NCBI GenBank assembly: GCA_947652605.1
Contig: OX393577.1
Location: forward strand, 29,577,466 to 29,641,465
Length of the DNA stretch: 64,000 nt
From: Elmis aenea
Taxonomy: Eukaryota; Arthropoda; Insecta; Coleoptera; Elmidae
Reading direction: 5' to 3'
This document shows positions 24,721 through 36,312 of this stretch, in pieces. Numbering within the stretch: the first letter of the stretch is position 1; each line of letters opens with the position of its first letter. The position numbers and the translations under genes are program-made. The notes under the pieces were generated by a model, which saw nothing but the letters and a program-made list of their open reading frames with translations, had not been told where the DNA came from and ran no database searches.

Positions 24721-25048
24721 GCGCGAATTGGTAAATAGAAGAATTTCGATTTTATCTCTGACGGTTTCATGGCCAACGCAATCGCAAAAATTACTTTTAT
24801 TGTTCAACTCTTCAGTTTTTCCCCGTATAACTGCAAAACATTTAGTTTTGATGTTCTTGATGCAATAAACACAGTCTTGATCAGATTCTAGCGACAACAT
24901 ATCGTGACCCTCCCTTGTCAGAATTGTTCTGAGACGTTAAAGAATACCTGTGCACTTGCACTTCTAATTGGAACGAAAGTTTTGGACGTTTACTTTGTTC
25001 TAATTAGCCTGGAGATGTCTTTCGTCGCCCCGACATAAGTCTAATATA

Positions 25049-25390
25049 GTTATTTATGTATCAAGGCCAAAAAGTACGTTTTGGCCGAGGTGCATATTAC
25101 ATTTTTTGTGCGATCGAATTAAAAAAAATTTAAATTTTTAGTAATTTTCAAAATTATAGGTTAGAAACTACGTGACATTCTGTCACTGACAGATGACGGC
25201 GTATGTACTGCATTACCGGCCCTCTCCTTAGCAACGGCCGTAAAAGTTACTTTTTCGGCCGTTGCTAAGGGTAACGGCCTGAAAAGTAACTTTTACGGCC
25301 GTTGCTAAGGATAGGGCCGGTAATGCAGTACTTTATGGTTGCTAACGCGTCCGTCAAACAGCTGTTTCTAGTACAATCGCACAAAAAAGC
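25049..25390 (+). repeat. GC-rich palindromic repeat, copy 1
   Basis: The core at 25205-25331 is a palindrome running from GTACTGCATTACCGGCCCT to its complement. It holds four alternating copies of TTAGCAACGGCCGTAAAAGT or its complement. Outside the core, TTTTTTGTGCGATCG (about 25105) and its inverse (about 25371-25387) form a second inverted layer. An inverted copy lies at 38375-38793. No target duplication was identified and the class is unknown. Confidence 0.75.
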
Positions 25391-25399
25391 AGTTTTCGT

Positions 25400-27020
25400 T
25401 CACAATACACAATAGTAGAGATTTACAATATAATGATCCTACGCTGTTATTATTGAATCACTGGTCCGAAAACAGTTTACTATTAATGTAAAACAATAAG
25501 GCATCGTGGTCGATGGTACTGTTTACAAACAGCTGCCGTACCATGTAGCTATGATAGTTGTACATGTCATTTTTGTTTTACATACATCTTTTGAACTACT
25601 AAAATGATTTTCTAAAACGTTTGTTAATTGCTTTTGCATAATAATGCTAACATAAACTACACAGTCAAATTTTAAATAAAATACGTTTTATTTTAAGACC
25701 AACGTGTTTGAAAAAATATACTTTTTATGGTGCAATTAAAATAAATAAACAATTGTTTTAATTATCAATATAACGTTTTAGCTTAAGTTCAAGTCAATGG
25801 CAAAAATCGGATAGTAGGTCAACACGTTATAGCAAAAATTAAAAAGGTACGTTGTGCTATGTTTTGTTATGTCGCCAAAACTAAGTATATTATTATTATT
25901 TTCGGTAAAGTAAACAGTTTTGTAGTTTTTGAGCACCTGTTTATAGGCTTTCTATGTAAACAGTATACATACACCTTCAATTGAGTTATAACCGAAAGCG
26001 TGAAGGTATAGCAACACCGAGCTTATTGTATTGCGATGTTGTAGGTATATTAATAACACAATCTATTACCCACCTAATATATGTGGTGCTGTCTTGGATA
26101 AACTAAATAGAGATGGTAAACGTTTAGATAAACAAGCGATGTCATTAACAGATTTAATAGCAAACCATTTAATGCATTTTTCGTGTAAGAGCTTACTTAG
26201 TGTTTAAAAGTATTTCAAATATGAATAAAAATTGTTATGCTAAAGAGGTAAACGAAATCTAACAACTTTGGTTCCTGCTTTACTCTAGATACCGCAACTA
26301 AGTTTTATGAGGATCATTTAAAGTTGAGTTTTTGCATAAATTTCTGAGCCAGATTTTACGAGTTGGGCCACTTTAGTGTAACGATCATGGCAGTCTTTTT
26401 AAATAAACCTTCGTACAAGAATAAGAGTGATGAAATCGTATTTCAATGAAAGAAAACTAAAAAGTTGCACTTCAGAAGCAACAATTACTTGATCCAGCTT
26501 CTAACGTACTTTAACCCAGCCCGACTGCTTTAAAGCTTTGAAGTGAACGTACGTTCTTTCAAGAAAAATTATAGTCTTACTTGTTACGAAATGAATAGGA
26601 TGGCACAAAAAAATCGCTCTACTTATTGTAAATGATTCTTGGGATATTTGTCGTAGAATAAAAATAAATTACTAGTAACGCAAACAAAAATGATGAAAAA
26701 ATTAAGACGTTACGGTTATAGAGCTCCAAAACGGTATCTCAAGTCTTAATAACATTTAAAACATAACGTAAACAACATAAAATTTCAATCTGAAAGAGTA
26801 AAATAAAAAATTATTGATCTAAAGCAGCGTTTCTCAACCTTATTATCCTTGCAGAACGCTTAAAAAATATTCATGTCCCAGGGAACCCCTACATAAAATC
26901 TATTTTATATCGTTCATATGTATATATTTATGTATGTATATATTGTTTCGTATTAGATTTTCGCGGTTACTATTATTTTTAATTTGGTTTTCTGATTCAC
27001 CCGCATAATATTTACAAAAC
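25400..27020. other. Unannotated AT-rich stretch
   Basis: No coding or repeat structure recognised. Confidence 0.4.
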
Positions 27021-27036
27021 GTCAAGCGTATGTATA

Positions 27037-28596
27037 CAGGGTGCCCATTTTTCTAACCTGTTGTATGGGTAACTCCGTTAATATTAGAGATACAGAAACG
27101 TTTAAATTAGCAAATTTGTGCAGAATTTAAAGGAAAATCTGATGCCATATTCAAATTTGACCTACGTCATCAACTTTTTGAAATATTTTGAAAAAACTGA
27201 AAAAGGTCGATTTTTTCAAACTTAAATAATTCCGGAACCATATGAGTTAGAACCAAAATAAAAATTGGCTTTTATAGATGTTTTTACGTAGATTTCAAAT
27301 ATGTTGACGACATTTTCATAGCACTCTCGATTTCCGAGTTATAGCACAAACTTGCATTTTTTTAAATGGAAGTCATAGTTGGCTATGGTCTTATTAAAAA
27401 GGTTATTTTTTTCTCGTTTCAATGATATAAGGGTTGTTATGCTTTACTTTTGTAGTTTTTCTTTAAATAAGCAAAAATCATTTTACATGTTCACTGCCTA
27501 CTAATGGATGGGAGTTATCCTGTGTTGATGTTCTTTTTTTTTTCGATGTGACATTTAAGAGTTGTCTCTTATCGTTAGTGTAGCAATTATTAGGCAGTTA
27601 CAGCCTTTTCAGTTGACACCACATTCAAGGGACAACTCCCGGGTAGATGATGTTGGTTTATAATTTACGTATTCCAGGACTCTCTCTTCATCTTCTTGCT
27701 TAAATTTAATTTTTAAACCTTTGGATTTTGTAAATGACCTGTATTTTTTTAAATTGGTTTCTAATAACGAAAATAATTTCTTTCTTGGTTGCCTCCTTTC
27801 CATAAATCTTTGCAAATACATATCACTTGAATTTCTACTATTTCTACCTATTACAAGCCTAGTAATAAAAAAGCATGTCGTTTCTTTCTTCATTAGAAAA
27901 CATTGTTTTTGAAATTTACAATAAAGTCAATCAAAAATTTTGATCAACACGAGAGAGAGATGTATACGTATAACAAACAATAAATGTTATTTGACAAATT
28001 ATGAGGTTTTGTTTTTAAAATTTGTAACTGGCTAATAACTGCTACACTAACGATAAGCGACAACTCTTAAATGTCACATCAAGGAAAAAAAAAAAAAGAA
28101 CATCAACACAGGATAACCCCCCCATCTATTAGTAGGCAGTGAACATGTAAAATGATTTTTGCTTATTTAAAGAAAAACTACAAAAGTAAAGCATAACAAC
28201 CCTTATATCATTGAAACGAGAAAAAAATAACCTTTTTAATAAGACCATAGCCAACTATGACTTCCATTTAAAAAAATGCAAGTTTGTGCTATAACTCGGA
28301 AACCGAGAGTGCTATGAAAATTTCGTTAACATATTTGAAATCTACGTAAAAAAATCTATAGCAGCAAATTTTTATTTTGCTTCTAACTCATATGGTTACG
28401 GAATTATTCAAGTTTGAAAAAATCGACCTTTTTCAGTTTTTTCAAAATATTTCAAAAAGTTGATGACGTAGGTCAAATTTGAAAAAGGCATCAGATTTTT
28501 CTTTAAATTCTGCACAAATTTGCTAATTTGAACGTTTCTGTATCTCTAATATTAACGGAGTTACCCATACAACAGGTTAGAAAAATGGGCACCCTC
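27037..28596 (-). mobile_element. Mariner-like element with long arms and transposase fragment, 1.56 kb
   Basis: TA-flanked ends are CAGGGTGCCCATTTTTC and GAAAAATGGGCACCCTC (outer right, plus strand). Arms run 27037-27602 and 28020-28596 and are highly similar. Between them lies the N-terminal part of a transposase on the minus strand. The layout is a deleted Tc1/mariner-like element whose terminal repeats are much longer than usual. A separate TA-CAGGGGTTCCC edge begins immediately to the right at 28601. Confidence 0.8.
27609..27893 (-). pseudogene. Mariner-like transposase, N-terminal helix-turn-helix fragment
   Basis: The minus-strand frame contains MYLQRFMERRQPRKKLFSLL, a Lys-rich linker, then EERVLEYVNYKPTSSTRELS and LECGVN. 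This matches the DNA-binding region of the insect transposase family linked to CAGGGTG ends, where PxTSTRxxSxExGVS is the conserved helix. The frame stops where the next helix should begin, and no catalytic domain follows. The first ~20 residues are probably not native. Confidence 0.75.
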
Positions 28597-28600
28597 TATA

Positions 28601-28800
28601 CAGGGGTTCCCAGATAACATTTCCAGCATGGGGATCTCGCTTATTATAAGAGATACATATTTTCCTAATTCATATTAATTATTCCCAAGTATGAGAGAAG
28701 CTACAATCAATTTTGAAAAGTACAACATTTCTCGTACTTCAGATGTTATAGCAAAAAATGCTTTATTCGACTTATTTGTGATGTCATTTGTATAGTTTAA
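28601..28800 (+). mobile_element. Solo TA-CAGGGGTTCCC terminus
   Basis: A third terminus-like edge abuts the previous element through TATA, followed by 'agataacatttccag'. No partner end was found; the inner limit is a guess. Confidence 0.35.
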
Positions 28801-28811
28801 AACTAAAACAC

Positions 28812-29198
28812 ACTAATGAGTAGTTCACACGGTGACATTTAAAGTCGCGACATCAAAAGTCGCGACTTCAAAATAAAAATGGCCGCTCTTTTAATTGCAG
28901 CATCGAGTATTGTAGAGCAACTAATTATTTTGAAGTTGCTATTTGTTGATAAAGCTCTAAAATCGTTGGAACATCTATTGGGGACATGATAAATTGGAAA
29001 CCGATGACAAACAAATGTATATTATTTGTTTGTTATGTCAAAATATAAAAGTATGGTAGGCTTACGTCAAATGCCGAACTGTCACTATCGATGTCGCGAC
29101 TTTTAAAGTCGCGACATTAGGCGTTCACACGGTGACATCAAAAGTCGTGACTTTTAAAGTCGCGACTTTAAATGTCACCGTGTGAACTACCCTTTAGT
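28812..29198. mobile_element. MITE with GTCGCGAC-rich termini, 387 bp
   Basis: Inverted ends are TAGTTCACACGGTGACATTT and its complement, each followed by repeated GTCGCGACTTTAAAG motifs. The right end carries a second, internal copy of the terminus (CGTTCACACGGTGACATC at about 29121). TTCACACGG ends are common in PIF/Harbinger MITEs; no clean 3-bp duplication was confirmed. A 36-codon frame starting ATGGCCGCTCTTTTAATTGC near 28879 may be leftover coding sequence. Confidence 0.7.
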
Positions 29199-29204
29199 TA
29201 GACA

Positions 29205-30620
29205 GTAAATTTTCTTATCTTGCAATTATTGATAACATTTTAATACTTTTGAAAATGATTTTTTCGAGAAAAACTTCAAAATCTATATGGTATCTGCAGG
29301 CCATGAAAAATTTATGTACCTAAATTACAATCCTTAACGAAACTTTTTTAGTTTTTTATGCTAAATAAAGAAATTTATAATGATCAACTTCAAATCTAAA
29401 AAGTCTCATATTATAATGGTCACTTGTGTAAAAAGATTGGGATTATGAGCTACTAATTCGTTCTTAGACTTTCTTGAAATAAATATTAACAAAAGTATTA
29501 AAATGTTTATATAACTGAAAAACAAGAACATTTACTATTTAATTTTGGCTTTAAAGTATACGAATGCCATCTTAGAAAAGTTAAATAAAGCCGTTTTAAT
29601 GGACATCAACATTTCGAATATATTTTATGTATTTTTTTTTTCATTTAATAATTTTGGTTCGGTATAGTTTAATTATTAACAAACGAGTATTTAGTGATAC
29701 TTTATCAAAGAAATAATTGTGCAATAAATCATGCAAATTTAACAGAATGGATTAGGCCGAATATGTGCGTATACTTTGAAATGCTCACGTTTATTTTCGT
29801 ATTTTAATCAAACGATGTTTTAGGGATGCTGAAGTTATGAAATAGCCACAACATGCACGTGCAGCTGAAATTCACGGCAACAACTGATGCTAGCAAAATA
29901 GCGAGGAGTTGGTAAGTAAGTTTATATCCATTGTTAATTATTTAGAAATAGACCGAGTAGTTTACACAATTAGAAACTTCATCATTCAAAATGTATTTTA
30001 GGAAAATGTTTTAAGCTATAAATTGTAAAATTTGCTGGAATCCATTATTACTGGTGAGATACGTGTGTAACTTTATTGAGCGGTATAATTATTTACTAAA
30101 ATTATTTTACTGCGTCGATTCACTAATAATTTGATTATGTTTTAATATACTATTACATGACGATAACTTGACGCTCCAACATATTTTAATATTAAAGTGT
30201 GCATAATCAAGTTACAGCGCCTAGAAACTAGGTCGTCACTACATTATTTGATGTCTATAACAAATTTTAATATTCACATTCTAATTTTGTAAGGAAACCA
30301 GATTGTACGGATATTTTTTAATATTAAAGTTTCATATTACACTTTACAGTGAATTGCTATTTCCCTGCTGCCAAGTTAGTAAATTATTGTTACTCGTGTT
30401 CTTCGCTCCACAAAAAACTACATCCTTAGTAAGAAAAACAAAATTTTTGCATATAAATTTATGGCTACACGAGGTTTTACGCTGAAACTTTTGGGATAGC
30501 TAATCAATAGTTGTTTTTGGTGCAAAAAATTCAAATAAATCTTAACATAGTTTTTTGCAAGTACCTAAACTGCTTCACACAGATACTTTTTTAAAACAAA
30601 AGTTCACTTTTCAAATAATA
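29205..30620. other. Unannotated AT-rich stretch
   Basis: No coding or repeat structure recognised. Confidence 0.4.
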
Positions 30621-31439
30621 AGTTTGTTCCAACAAGGCTATTCACGATCTAATGAATGATGAGCGATGCGCAGTTATCGCGTTCAGCAGTCTCTGATAGT
30701 TTATCGGACGTTTAGTCGGCTATTCCAGCAGTTATCGTATCAATTCACGAACTAGTTCGTGAACGGCAAGAGCTGTCGCTGGATTTTCACCCGCTTTCTA
30801 TGTTTACAACTAAAGTGGTCTCTGATAGCTAACCATCGCTTAATCATATGCATTTTTGTGTTGGTACTGCTTTCTTACAGGTTACAGGGCCGTGAAAAGG
30901 CAGGGACTGGGTAGGCACGTGCCTAGGGCGCCGTGATGATGGGGCGCCAAAATTCCAATTTATCGACAACAATGAGTCAGTTATGTGTTAAAATTGGGTG
31001 GGCTGCCAAATTGTTTATTTATTAAACTTGAAAATATTATTAGCAATCTGCAAAATTGGAAAGGGAAAACCGAAGTATAGATCAAAAAGCGCCTATTTTG
31101 GAAAAGAATATCGATTTTAAGTTTGTATGTTATAATGGTAATGTAAAATCGGATTTTAAGTCATATTCATCGTATGTTTAACTCTTTAAAATCATACTTT
31201 ATCAATAGATTATGCAGTAAAAATATATTTTCTCTGCAAGGTATAATGCAAGAAATGCGACAGAGTTTTGCGAAATGGATTATTGAAAAAGCAATACAAA
31301 ACTGCAAATAGTTCCTGATTTTCATTGCACAAGACCACATAAAATTAAGCAAATGAGTGAAATTACAACTAACGATGAATTGTCATCATTTGATTAGCCA
31401 AAAACATTTGATATTGGATATAAAAAAGTATTGGATTCG

Positions 31440-31730
31440 ATCATATCTGCATTAAATTGGCGATATTAATCATTAAAAAATATTTACAATGAGTTTTCGT
31501 GTCTTACTGGCCCAGATTTAAAAGTATATTCAATAGACGAATTAGAAAAACACGCAAATGATTTTGGATTGAATATTTCAAAGGATGTTAATAAAAATAA
31601 TCTTGTTAGTGACACTGAAACTTTTAAATACCAAATTAATCAAATTCTTCCGAAAATTACAGATACTTCAATCTTGACACTCTTATCTAAATGTCATGCA
31701 CAAATGGAATATGTACGAATCGTATCCAAA
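31440..31730 (+). pseudogene. hAT transposase fragment, middle part
   Basis: The plus strand encodes a helical stretch that includes DVNKNNLVSDTETFKYQINQ and ILPKITDTSILTLLSKCHAQ. It resembles the region just before the dimerisation domain of ZMYM-type hAT transposases. It is cut at 31731 by a TA-target insertion. Stop codons occur upstream, so it is not functional. Confidence 0.6.
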
Positions 31731-31732
31731 TA

Positions 31733-33865
31733 CAGGGATGCGCAAAAGTATGGAAACAAACAAATATCTAGAACACTATTAATTATATTTCAATGAAATT
31801 TGGTATTTGACCGTTATCGTATATTCCGGATTCGATAAAAATATTGAGGTTGCGATACGACTTCCGGTTCAACCGGAAACGGACTCAAACTTTGAAATTT
31901 TAAATAGAACACCCTGTATATTTTTATATTTTTGGATTCCTCTTTAAATTTACTTCAAAAAATGTTTGAGGTTGTATGGGGCTTAAGTCGACCGTTTTCG
32001 TTAAAATCACATTTTTATGAAAATTTTGAGCTATACAGCATTGTTAAAAATTTTCAACATTTAAGAACTTTGAAATTGCAAGTAATTTTTTTTTTAAGTT
32101 TATGTTGACAATAAGCTTACTAACACTTTGCACAACGTACATTTAAAAAATATTATACAGGGCGTTTTTTACGCTTGTTCAAACTTGTACAACTTTAAAC
32201 ATCTATAACTCATTTTTCTTAAATACACCCTGTATATTTTTACACATTCTTATAGAAAATTGATTTCTCTTTCGAAAACATAAAGGCTGTTTTTCACCTA
32301 AAATTGATATTTTCCGAGATATCGCGATTTTATTGTTAATTATTAGGGCAACGTAATATTTTCAAGTAGGCTATGAAGGAAGACAGTGTTAATTTAAACA
32401 ATTGAAAGAAGAAAAAAAGAAGAAAATTATAAATTTATCTTTTCCGTACAAATTTTTGACATTTTTGTTAACGAATTTAACTCCATTAGCTTTCTTTTTT
32501 GGGGGACATTTAAAATCTAATGTTTATGCACACCCACTTGGTGATTTAGGCGAACTGAGAAACCGAATAACAAAAGAACTTGGAAGAATCTCGCCAGATG
32601 TGGTTTTAAACATTCTTACGGAATTTCGGCATAGGTTAGCCTACTGCCAAGAAGTAAATGGTGGTCATTTCGAGCATCGTATCCATTAAATTTTTGTATT
32701 CCCTATTTTGTTAATTTTTATAAGTTCGCAATATTTTCTGTTCTGCGTCCTCTTGCCCAAGAAGACCGAGAAGAAACCTTGAGCGCTTCGTATCACACGA
32801 CTTGGCAAAAATTAATCGGTCCTTATCAGGGCCAAAATATTGTTCATACAATTGAGTTTGATCGTTTACAAAGTCATAATAAAACCAATAGATAAAGTAT
32901 TAGGTACGCGAAAAAAAAACGCTGATTAAAAAAAATAATAACTGACCTGCCTTATGTTTAAATTTAAAAAAAGGTTAGGGTTGGGTCGGTTAAACCAAAA
33001 GTCGTATTGCAAACACGCAAAAAATAGTTTATAGGATTTAGTATTTGTCATCACACTGGTCCAACAAAAAAATGCATAAATAATTTAAAAAAATCTTAAT
33101 TCAAAAGTAATAATGGTAAAATTCGTTAACAAAAATGTCAAAAATTTGTACGGAAAAGATAAATTTATAACTTTCTTGTTTTTTTTTCTTTCAATTGTTT
33201 AAATTAACACTGTCTTTCTTCATAGCCTACTTGAAAATATTACGTTGCCCTAATAATTAACAATAAAATCGCGATATCTCGGAAAATATCAATTTTAGGT
33301 GAAAAACAGCCTTTATGTTTTCGAAAGAGAAATCAATTTTCTATAAGAATGTGTAAAAATATACAGGGTGTTGTGTTTAAGAAAAATGAGTTATCGATGT
33401 TTAAAGTTGTACAAGTTTGAACAAGCGTAAAAAACACCCTGTATAATATTTTTTAAATGTACGTTGTGCAAAGTGTTAGTAAGCTTATTGTCAACATAAA
33501 CTTAAAAAAAAAATACTTGCAACTTCAAAGTTCTTAAATGTTGAAAATTTTTAACAATGCTGTATAGCTCAAAATTTTCATAAAAATGTGATTTTAACGA
33601 AAACGGTCGACTTAAGCCCCATACAACCTCAAACATTTTTTGAAGTAAATTTAAAGAGGAATCCAAAAATATAAAAATATACAGGGTGTTCTATTTAAAA
33701 TTTCAAAGTTTGAGTCCGTTTCCGGTTGAACCGGAAGTCGTATCGCAACCTCAATATTTTTATCGAATCCGGAATATACGATAACGGTCAAATACCAAAT
33801 TTCATTGAAATATAATTAATAGTGTTCTAGATATTTGTTTGTTTCCATACTTTTGCGCATCCCTG
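31733..33865 (+). mobile_element. Mariner-like palindromic element nested in the hAT, 2.1 kb
   Basis: TA-flanked ends are CAGGGATGCGCAAAAGTATG and its exact inverse. Arms run about 31733-32482 and 33118-33865 and are nearly identical. Inside the arms more CACCCTGTATA and TACAGGGTGTT motifs occur (near 31912, 32157, 32227 and mirrored at 33361, 33434, 33680), as if older terminal repeats had piled up. The 0.63-kb centre carries the C-terminus of a transposase. Confidence 0.85.
32486..32689 (+). pseudogene. Mariner-like transposase, C-terminal fragment
   Basis: The frame encodes LAFFFGGHLKSNVYAHPLGD, then LGELRNRITKEL and a C-terminus with FRHRLAYCQEVNGGHFEH before the stop at 32687-32689. The motif FxWGHLKSxVY..P.....LR.RI and the final GGHFEH are the end of the insect mariner-like transposase associated with CAGGGTG ends. 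The catalytic part is absent, and the upstream part of the frame is terminal-repeat sequence. Confidence 0.8.
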
Positions 33866-33868
33866 TAT

Positions 33869-34120
33869 ATGTACGCCTTACAAAATATTTCTTTCCATAT
33901 CAGTAACCATCGCATCAGGAGAGCAATTGTTTAGCAAACTTAAATTAATAAAAAATTACCTCAGATCTTCCATGAGTCAAGAACGATTAACTGGGCTAGG
34001 TTTGTTATCGATTGAGAGGGATGTACCCAAAAGTGTTAATTTTGATGACATAATTTAACAATTTGCAACACCAAAAGCAAGAAAAATCAAACTCAAAATT
34101 ATTCGTTCTATTATTTTAAA
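33869..34120 (+). pseudogene. hAT transposase C-terminal dimerisation domain fragment
   Basis: After the nested element the plus strand encodes VTIASGEQLFSKLKLIKNYL, then RSSMSQERLTGLGLLSIERD and a Phe-Asp-Asp-Ile-Ile end. ASGERxFSKLKxIKxxLRSxMSQERLxxLxxLSIE is the hallmark of hAT (ZMYM-like) transposases. There is a frameshift near 33905 and a premature stop near 34058. Confidence 0.85.
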
Positions 34121-34639
34121 GTAAAGGATTTTTTTATAGAATGATTTAAATTTGCCAAATAATATGTTATTTTTTAATATTTTTAATGAGACTTAAACTA
34201 ATTGCTGTGATTTTTTATTATATTTTTGAACTTTTTGATTTTTGGAAATATAATACTCTTTATATTCATTAAAAGCGTTTTTTATGATCCCTTAATATGA
34301 AATAGAATGGGCTACTGAAGATTGTCCAAGAGACGCCATATTTAAGTTTGTCCCTGGTGCCAAATGCACTAGCCACAGCTCTGCTTTCTTAAGATGTTTA
34401 CACTAACGATCTTAAATTTATATCAACCCAATGGAGGCAAATATCATTTACAGTTATACATGTCGTTAAGCGTTCCGGCAGCAGCTAATGCACTTATTAG
34501 TAAGTACATATAGTTGACGCGTGTATCGATACGTGAATTAGTATAAAATGCCTTGCTGGAACAAACATAAAATTATTAAAGACCTACGCTACGTATTGTT
34601 GTCACATTCTGCTTTATTCTACAGCTCCAACGTCTACCG

Positions 34640-35490
34640 ATTTCTATATTCACGACAACAAAAAACAACTTCAAATTATACTGAAACGTAAATGAAAAAT
34701 AAGTTGACGCCGAAGTGCTTTTTTTAGTAATGCTGAACAAAAATCATGTTTAATAAAAGATTAACCGACTTGGATGGACAGCGTAAAAAAGATGAGACTA
34801 CATAAAACTTTAAAACTTGCGACAAAGTCATCCTTGAATTTCAGATGTTTTAATAGTACACATTCAAAAACATGCGCTTTAAGTATTTTCTTAGTTTACG
34901 GAACTAAATGTGTTTTTGTAAAATACAGTTTAAAATGTTTAAAAGAAACCATCGCTTTCTATATTCATCAGTTTTGGCCCTGTTGAGTTACGTTTTAATA
35001 ATATTTAAAATCTGTCAAGCAGAAAAAACCTAAAATTATACCAGCTGCACGATTCCTGCGTAATCTATTCACAAAAGAGTTTGGCGAAACACACCTGCTG
35101 AAAATATGTTTTGGCCGCACTTGATTCCGCTATAACCATTTCAGCCATGTTTCTTGCGAATAAATCAAACCAGCCGTGGTTGTTTCCGCTCCGTCACCTT
35201 TTTAGCTCTAAACAAAGCACTTTTTTATTGTTAACAAGCTCATTTATACAGTCATCACTTTAAGTGGCTCATTTTTTCAAGGATTATGTACGCTGTAAGG
35301 CTTTCAGATTGTAAAATTTATCTCAATTAAAGTGAAAATTTGGTAAAACTTGGTACAATTAACAAAAATTTAACAAAAACTACGAATTAGTCATTTTTTT
35401 AAATTGTCCATGTAAGTGGAGTGTCAAAACTGTACTGTTATGTAACTTCTTAAATATTTTAAGAGATATGGGTTTAATTTAAACAAAAAT
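34640..35490. other. Unannotated stretch
   Basis: No convincing exon or TE termini. A 70-codon frame at 34774-34986 has no recognisable domain. Confidence 0.35.
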
Positions 35491-35499
35491 AAATAAACC

Positions 35500-35763
35500 G
35501 AGCTCCGTGGCTGGTTGGTACGCAACCTTCCGAGTTAATCGGGAGGTCGTGGGTTCGAATCCCACGGCCGTCTGTCATCGTAGAGGTTTCAGGTGGTTTC
35601 CTCTACCTACTATAGGCAAATGCTGTGACAGTACTTCCACCTACCCTTACCTTACCCACCCTTTCCTTGTTCCCCGCCCCCTCCTCCCGGACGCTAATGG
35701 CCATAGCTGTCGAAGCGTCCTTAAACACTCAATTAAAAAAAAAAATAAATAAATAAATAAAAC
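35500..35763 (+). mobile_element. tRNA-derived SINE, about 260 bp
   Basis: The 5' part is tRNA-like with RNA polymerase III A box TGGCTGGTTGG (35508-35518) and B box GGTTCGAATCC (35552-35562). A central domain with GGTGGTTTCCTCTACC and GGCAAATGCTGTGACAG resembles one shared by several insect SINE families. It ends in an A-rich AATAAATAAATAA tail. Similar AAATAAA(A)CC sequences on both sides are probable target duplications. It is the best-preserved retroposon here. The 81-codon frame over it is not a gene. Confidence 0.85.
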
Positions 35764-35769
35764 CAATAA

Positions 35770-36300
35770 TTGTTTTTATACATAATTAGAATAAATTAAA
35801 AAATACCTACGCGATGTTTGCCATCATACGATGCTATTTGAACAGTATCTAACACATTTGTTATTGCAAAACACCGTTAAGTGACACGTATTGTTCTAAC
35901 ATTTAAAAAAAAAGTAGTATAATTTCAGTAATATTCAGAATTTGCAAGCCTTTAAAATTCTTTTTAATTAGCCTACGCATATTTGTTATTTAATAAAACT
36001 TTAATTACTCTCTTTATTTAAAGGGTTATTTGCATCTATTGATCTGAATTTAAGGCTCTAAAATTATGCGAACAGCATGATTGTAATTTATTATAAGTAA
36101 TTGTAAAAATAGTTTAAAAACTTTTCATATTTGTTTTTACTATCAAGACGAATTTTTCATTTATGAACATTTAGCAATCACTTCTAAAAATATTTAGCTA
36201 CGTATTGTTATTTAATAATTTGTATTAAATAATACTCTGCATACTTTGTCATTTTCTTATGAAAGCTTCTTGTAAGAATGTTTGAATAACAGACGAATTT
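35770..36300. other. Unannotated AT-rich stretch
   Basis: Nothing recognised. Confidence 0.35.
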
Positions 36301-36312
36301 AAATATCTTATA

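Larger units (their letters stand above)
30878..34383 (+). mobile_element. hAT element, internally deleted and interrupted, 8-bp TSD CTTTCTTA
   Basis: Identical 8-bp duplications CTTTCTTA flank it at 30870-30877 and 34384-34391. The left end is CAGGTTACAGGGCCGTG and the right end reads CAGAGCTGTGG inward. The uninterrupted MITE at 40028-40496 has a single CTTTCTTA at the equivalent point, which independently fixes the borders. Inside are two transposase fragments separated by a nested 2.1-kb element. Confidence 0.85.
30623..34570. mobile_element. MITE (GTTTGTTCCARCAAG ends) split by an hAT insertion
   Basis: The outer ends are GTTTGTTCCAACAAGGC and the inverse of GTTTGTTCCAGCAAGGC. The MITE halves are 30623-30877 and 34384-34570. 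A second, uninterrupted copy at 40028-40496 shares 'cagttatcg', 'agctgtcgct' and 'acacgaattagtataaaatgc' type segments in the same order. The total MITE length without the insert is about 440 bp. Family and target duplication not determined. Confidence 0.75.

Noticed and set aside
24510..24734. 74-codon plus-strand frame with many cysteines
   Set aside because: It overlaps the opposite-strand frames in the same CpG-richer segment and matches no known cysteine spacing.
24706..24900. 64-codon cysteine-containing minus-strand frame
   Set aside because: It has several cysteines and an internal acceptor-like ttttgcag, but no recognised family and no partner exon. It was not kept as a gene.
35500..35575. 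Genuine tRNA gene
   Set aside because: A and B boxes are present, but a proper cloverleaf acceptor stem is not evident, and the sequence continues into a SINE body with an A-rich tail.
35507..35752. 81-codon frame
   Set aside because: It lies entirely over the tRNA-derived SINE; the codons are the pol III promoter and SINE body.
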